The position numbers and the translations under genes are program-made. Of a DNA stretch of 45,764 nt, positions 41,480 through 45,764 are shown piece by piece. The first letter of the stretch is position 1; every line of letters starts with the position of its first letter. A model generated the notes under the pieces. The model worked only from the letters and a program-made list of their open reading frames with translations, did no database searches and was not told where the DNA came from. The DNA is from Chalciporus piperatus (Eukaryota > Basidiomycota > Agaricomycetes > Boletales > Boletaceae): NCBI GenBank assembly GCA_038093975.1, contig JBBPTG010000197.1:1-45764 (forward strand), given 5' to 3'.

Positions 41480-43075
41480 GTTGATTGTCCCAGGTGCGTT
41501 TGGCTGGGCACTCGACGACTGGTACTTTGTGTTTCTCACGCCCGAGACAGACTGCGCAGACGGGGAGGACTGTTGGGGTGTCGCTGGTGGAACCCGATAG
41601 AAAGGAATTGGCTGTTGGTTCTGGCCGAAATGTGCGGGGTCTTTTGGCCGACGAGTCTGCCGCGTCTCTGGATGGTGGGGACATGGGACGTTTCGAGAGG
41701 CTGGGATTGCGAGAGTGGGAAGGTTTGTGATAGGAAGAGGGTGGATCAGCGTGAGAGAAGCTGCTGCTGCTGTTGGCCACGCGGTCGTTGACCTATTAAG
41801 CGGATAGGTGGATACAGCGTGGCCACAGGTCGTTTGGCGGGATGACCGACACGCCAGGTAAAAATTTGCGAGATGACGACACGCCAATTTTTAGATACCC
41901 GCGAGATGACGACACGCCAGGTTAGACATCAGCGAGTGGACACCAGCGAGATGACGACACGCCACATCCAACATTGGCAAGATGACGACGTGCCCAATGA
42001 TATCCGCGTTTGGCCGAGCGAGACCAAATGGATGTGAAGAGCCCGCGTCCCGGAAGTGACCGTATGGGTGGTGACCCGCGTACGGGTTCGGGATGGGCAT
42101 GAAACGAAATGGGGAGGGAAGAGAAGAAAGGGATGCGAGTGGGGAAATGGTAGGGGGAAACAAAATTTGTCAGGCGAGCGATTCGCCGGTAGGATAAGTA
42201 CGCACCGTTTTCACTGCGTCAATCTTGGCCAAGTACGCATTGTCCATCAGTTCTTGGTGGTAAATCTCCAGGCGCCTCTGGTCTAAGGGTAGCAGACTGA
42301 ACGATGCTGGTGTGCCAATTGTCTTGTGCCAATCTTTCCGAATCCTGCCTTGGTAGATGAGGAGCGCTCGTTTCCTGAACTCGCTGGGGTCGTGACGCCA
42401 TTCGTGAGTCTCTAGCGCGAGCCAGAAGTTTTGGACCATCGTGATGCGCTCCTCCGGCCAATCTTGTTGGTGCATGGCGTTGAGCATGCGGTAGTTTGCT
42501 TGGCTGAATTCCTCCCATGTGAGGTGTTCGTCTTTGACCTTGCACTCTTTGGCTTTGATGGAGGCTGCGGTTTGAAAGACGGGGCCCGAGTCCGATTGGA
42601 CTAGCGTGAGGACGTCGTCCTCGGTGGAAGCGGTGTCGTCCTCAGCCTCGCGGATGCCTTTGTTCGTGAACGGATGAAGCGGAACGTACTCTCCTTTGCG
42701 AAGCTTGTTTAGGGCGTGCTGCGGGGGGAGCAGCAAAGCAGTAGCGGGTAAGGGTCTGTTTGGAATGGCGACAAACTTGTTTTTGAACTTCTTGCGTTCT
42801 TCTTGCTTGGCTTGCTCCTCCTCCTGGAGGCTAAGGATACGCTGCCTCTCAGCTTCTTGAATAGCCTCCTCGATGGCTAAACGCCTGGCTTCGGCTTCCT
42901 CAGCGCGTTCTCTATCCCATTTTCCAATGGCTCTGGCCTGGTTGAAGTTCCAGATGGTTCTGAGAATTGCAGCGGCTTCTTCCTCTGTTTTGCCTTCGAC
43001 CGTGAAAACCAGCCGGGCTTCGGTGAACTCTGGTGACATGTAGTCTGGGGCCTCTTCGTCATGAGGGTTGGCCAT
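41280..43075 (-). CDS. Gag-like protein of the Ngaro-like element (two exons)
   Basis: Predicted 460-residue protein from exon 43075-42206 and exon 41792-41280, joined phase 0 across a 413-nt intron (GTGCGT donor, TTAATAG acceptor). The start MANPHDEEAPDYMSPEF follows upstream stops. Residues about 50-100 form a long charged helix (RAEEAEARRLAIEEAIQEAE), a likely coiled coil for assembly. The second exon has no ATG near its start, which supports splicing. It carries CAVCLGREKH and the zinc knuckle CSGCGASTHGASNC, an exact CX2CX4HX4C pattern for nucleic-acid binding. Without splicing, exon 1 would end after 301 residues at 42170. The second exon overlaps the 5' end of the reverse transcriptase frame. 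Confidence 0.7.
41837..41995. repeat. Five-copy minisatellite inside the Gag intron
   Basis: The unit GCGAGATGACGACACGCCA occurs about five times with small changes (near 41837, 41868, 41901, 41946 and 41976), spaced 30-45 nt apart. It lies wholly within the predicted Gag intron. The role is unknown; it might be an RNA packaging or regulatory motif, or simple expansion. Confidence 0.65.
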
Positions 43076-44006
43076 AGTGGTTATGATTTTAGGGAGAAAC
43101 TTTGTTGAATAGACAGATGACGACTGAAAGAAACTAGAGACTGATGCTCTGCGCGAGTGAAGGAGGCATCTGCAAAGCGTCAAAATAACGTATTCATTCC
43201 ACCACACTTTGGGAGGCTCTCATTGGCCAAGCAGACTGTAAGCGACTCCAAACCGAGCTAAGCGGTTCAGCCGAGCTCATTGAGCACTCAATGAGCGCTT
43301 ACAAAAAGCTGATGGGTGGCAGGAAGCAAAGAAGAACGTGCCACCTCGCTTCGCTTTCGCGCAGACCTCATCCTACGCCACCTCGTGCCTCGGCTTACGT
43401 AGGATACCAACTCTGTACACTGAACGGCGGTATGGACTCATTTTAAAATCACAGAGCGTCCAAATTCTGTTATCGTTGTCTCCTACACCCCTGCTAAGCT
43501 TGCACGGGGCTACATAATCATCATAGAGCGATTTCCTTCCCGAAGACTTCCACATGACTCTACCTCGGAGTCTGTCTTCAAAGCGGTCTCACAAATCATT
43601 TACTGCAAGGTGGCAGAGCTTGGCAGAGCGTGCGAGCTTTTCAGCTGATCGTTCTGAGTTCGCTATCGTTCCGTCGATCTCTAGTCTGTGGCTTCGAGAT
43701 TACGCCAGAATTCTTGCTGAGTTGTGTCACGCAACACGCGAGCCTTGCCCGCTGCCGGTATGATTTATGCGGCGAGATCCAGTGGATATGTGGTCTTGAT
43801 GTATTGTGATAACACTTGAAATCGCACCACGGAGAGATCAGGTGCTTGGGTATTCCCAATCCAGGGACTATAATCCGCAAATCAGTCTAGTTTTATTTCA
43901 TGGCGGCGTAGCGGCTTAATATTTAGAAGCCCGGTGTCCTTCGTCGTCTAGCATTCGTATTCACACTTGGTATTTACTTTCCTGTGCTAGCTCGTAAAAA
44001 CTACTA
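43076..44006. other. Retroelement 5' end and spacer to the CHAT gene
   Basis: The first approximately 200-300 nt should be the 5' terminal repeat and leader of the retrotransposon; a near-perfect palindrome lies at 43275-43296. From about 43350 on nothing is recognised: no WD40 or kinase exon missing from the truncated duplicate is found here, and the open frames are short. Confidence 0.4.
43275..43296. repeat. Palindrome near the retroelement 5' end
   Basis: Arms GCTCATTGAG and CTCAATGAGC are perfect reverse complements separated by two bases. It may belong to the element's terminal repeat. Confidence 0.6.
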
Positions 44007-45764
44007 CTAGATACCCATATGCAACCACATAATCCGTTGATCGAACGGTATCTCTGTGCAACTTGTGATGGTTCGATGTAATGCGAGAGCCGCCCGAGTA
44101 TGATCCAGACGTCTCGACTTATCACCCACCATATTCTCATAAAACCTGGCTGCCATCACTCTGGCAAGCACTGGATCCACAGCCCAAATCGGTCCGACCA
44201 CAGAAGGAAACCCTGCACACTGCATTGCTGCAGCGATATGAACCATCTCGCCTGTCTCGGGCGATCCTGAACTCTGCGCATCTCCAGCAATAGTATGAGA
44301 GGTGGAGAGGAATGCAAATTTCGCCTGCTGCATATCGAGTCGCATGATGGCTTCCGTCTTGAGATGGCCATCACTGAGGACGAGGGACGACTCGAATGGG
44401 CGTTGACGATTCGCGATCGCAGGACAGTCCATGTGAACGAACTCGTTCTTTCCCAGTTCTTCAGCAACCCTCGCTACTTTGCTATCTTGACCTTTGATAC
44501 AGGTAGTCGTCGCCAACGGAGCGATGCGACGTGTCAGAAAGTCCAATTCGCTCTCAGCGAAATCTCGACCGTCTCCCGCGATGTCCGGCGGTGCTGTGTC
44601 CACGACGACGAAATGTGGCCGTTCTGTGGTAGAGTACGACAGCAATTTCCGTCTTGCACGAATGAGCTCCATAAGGCTGGTGGTGTATGACGAGATATAG
44701 AGGTCGGTGAAGTTTGGCTGCCCCTCCTCGTATGGTCCGGCAGCATGCAAGGGGAGGAGAGAGAACTCGGCGGTTGGGTGCCACCAGATACGGGATTGGA
44801 GTGGCTGGAACTTTTGAAGGACCTTTGCGATTGGGGAAACGACCAAGGACCACAGTTCGTGGAGGAGAAGAATGACGGCCTTTGTCCTATCCTCTGCCTC
44901 AGAAATGGCAGGGAGAGAACGGAGTCGCGAAGCGAGTTCAGCGACGTGGGCTTTGGTCGTTTTGAGGGGAACATGGATAGGGTCACGGTGATGCAGAACA
45001 ACGAGTGCGTCGCAGGAGTACTGGCTAGCGTTGACGATCACGACAGCTCCGCGGCTGGCTGCCTCCTGTAGATCCGAGAAGAGAAGGGGCTCGAGGAAGC
45101 GCGAGAGGCCGGGCAACATGCGAATATCGGACACGATATTTTGTAATCGGGAATTGAGTTTCGACGCCCGATTGTACCGGTCAGGGAAGTCATCGAAGAT
45201 ATCAGGAAGGCTACGAATGAGGGGTGGTAGCTGCATGAACGATTGCGCCAACATCTCGCCATGTTGTCCGGATGCAATGACATCGTCGAGAGGAGAGCGA
45301 AGACGCAGTAACGCACTCCAGAAAATGTCACGACCCTGTTCTAGAAGTTCAACTGCAGTGGAAAATGTTCCGTCCCGAAGACAGGCCGAAAATGCGTCCA
45401 TAGCGAGGGAGGAGGCGAGGTTTTCAAGAATCGTGGGATGATGGGAAGAGGGCGAAGAAGGAACGAGGCGGTGGAGAAGTAAACGCAGACATGTTTGGTA
45501 GGCCATGACTCTTGTAGGGTGTCCACACTCTTCGGCCGCGTCAACCCACGCTTTAGCACCCTCCAAGTCCACCGCCACCCCGAGTGAAATCCGGGGGAGC
45601 ATGGCGTAGTGGTTGAACGCCTCCTCCATGTCATTCCATTCATTTGACTGATGAAATTTAGAAGTGAGACAAAGGGCAATGGTCATGTGTGATGAAATGT
45701 TGTCAGGATCGTCAGGTCGGGGAAGTCGCAATGCGGTATGGCACATTTTGATGGCTTTATTGAG
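44007..45764 (-). CDS. CHAT-domain protein, 5' partial; catalytic dyad replaced
   Basis: The frame runs off the window edge (open to 45764), so only the C-terminal 585 residues or so are seen; an ATG at 45746 is internal to a TPR-like stretch (ALNKAIKMCHTALRL would be expected within a repeat). The helical part is followed by the CHAT fold, a caspase-like protease domain: VVIVNASQYSCDALVV, WWHPTAEFSLLPLHAAG, ISSYTTSLMELI, FVHMDCPAI, SSLVLSDG, FAFLSTSHTIAGD, GFPSVVGPIWAV. In family members the catalytic residues lie in ACHG and SACQT; here those positions read DCPA (Pro at 44421-44423) and STSHT (Ser at 44298-44300). The protein is therefore probably an inactive pseudo-protease acting by binding. 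It is otherwise open and intact. Confidence 0.82.
   Translation of the reverse strand, partial: LNKAIKMCHTALRLPRPDDPDNISSHMTIALCLTSKFHQSNEWNDMEEAFNHYAMLPRISLGVAVDLEGAKAWVDAAEECGHPTRVMAYQTCLRLLLHRLVPSSPSSHHPTILENLASSLAMDAFSACLRDGTFSTAVELLEQGRDIFWSALLRLRSPLDDVIASGQHGEMLAQSFMQLPPLIRSLPDIFDDFPDRYNRASKLNSRLQNIVSDIRMLPGLSRFLEPLLFSDLQEAASRGAVVIVNASQYSCDALVVLHHRDPIHVPLKTTKAHVAELASRLRSLPAISEAEDRTKAVILLLHELWSLVVSPIAKVLQKFQPLQSRIWWHPTAEFSLLPLHAAGPYEEGQPNFTDLYISSYTTSLMELIRARRKLLSYSTTERPHFVVVDTAPPDIAGDGRDFAESELDFLTRRIAPLATTTCIKGQDSKVARVAEELGKNEFVHMDCPAIANRQRPFESSLVLSDGHLKTEAIMRLDMQQAKFAFLSTSHTIAGDAQSSGSPETGEMVHIAAAMQCAGFPSVVGPIWAVDPVLARVMAARFYENMVGDKSRRLDHTRAALALHRTITSCTEIPFDQRIMWLHMGI

Larger units (their letters stand above)
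37352..43300 (-). mobile_element. Ngaro-like tyrosine-recombinase retrotransposon
   Basis: About 6 kb, minus strand. Gene order is Gag, reverse transcriptase/RNase H, then tyrosine recombinase, with no integrase, no protease and no DAM-type methylase seen, which points to the Ngaro group of the DIRS order. The reverse transcriptase and recombinase frames are open and keep their catalytic residues, so the copy looks young. The left boundary is set by the break in the WD40 paralogue. The right boundary is a guess: about 200 nt upstream of Gag. The split direct repeats expected of Ngaro ends were looked for and not found by eye. Confidence 0.8.

Noticed and set aside
38770..41887. Several plus-strand open frames of 70-105 residues across the retroelement
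   Set aside because: They are antisense shadows of the Gag, reverse transcriptase and recombinase frames.
41480..41887. N-terminal extension of the reverse transcriptase frame
   Set aside because: No ATG, repetitive ACRHLA-like residues encoded by the minisatellite, and overlap with the better supported zinc-knuckle exon.
41837..41995. Five regularly spaced repeats as a CRISPR array
   Set aside because: Eukaryotic context, diverged units, variable short spacers and no cas genes.

Overview
The window reads as genomic DNA of a filamentous basidiomycete, most likely an Agaricomycete. Genes are cut by many short introns (about 41-60 nt). The gene families are those that expand in mushrooms: HSPA12-type Hsp70-like ATPases, F-box/LRR-like proteins, DUF6533-type seven-helix membrane proteins, WD40-kinase fusions, TPR/CHAT proteins and a Ngaro-like tyrosine-recombinase retrotransposon. 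A TTAGGG run fits the same group. All gene models are hand-made from reading frames, splice consensus and alignment between paralogues inside the window; no database search was run.

Positions 331-19396 hold six tandem plus-strand genes (called A-F here) for HSPA12-like ATPase-fold proteins of about 596-615 residues. They share a 12-exon architecture, including a 14-nt microexon. B, C and D start 3.77-3.79 kb apart, share 5' flanks and form a young array with a mosaic, gene-conversion-like pattern. A, E and F are older and more divergent; F has lost one intron and gained another. Spacers carry a TTAGGG x3 run and two copies of a 62-bp inverted-repeat element.

Positions 19.6-31.5 kb are ordinary single genes: a Rieske/DUF455 (ferritin-like) fusion, an F-box protein with a 3' fragment of a second copy, a lactonase-type beta-propeller protein, a minus-strand mitochondrial family III CoA-transferase, a seven-helix DUF6533-like protein and a minus-strand PrxQ-like peroxiredoxin. 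A stretch of 1.7 kb (27.4-29.1 kb) has no recognisable gene.

Positions 31.5-45.76 kb are repeat-rich. A third copy of the short inverted-repeat element and an approximately 0.88-kb element with inverted ends lie just upstream of an intact WD40-protein kinase gene. A second, truncated copy of that gene ends abruptly at a minus-strand Ngaro-like retrotransposon with Gag (probably spliced), RT/RNase H and tyrosine recombinase frames. The window ends in a 5'-partial CHAT-domain gene whose His/Cys catalytic dyad appears to be replaced.

The most notable combination is a fast-evolving array of HSPA12-like ATPases on the same contig stretch as a WD40-kinase and a CHAT pseudo-protease. Such families are often discussed as fungal signalling or self/non-self recognition genes, but nothing here proves that role.
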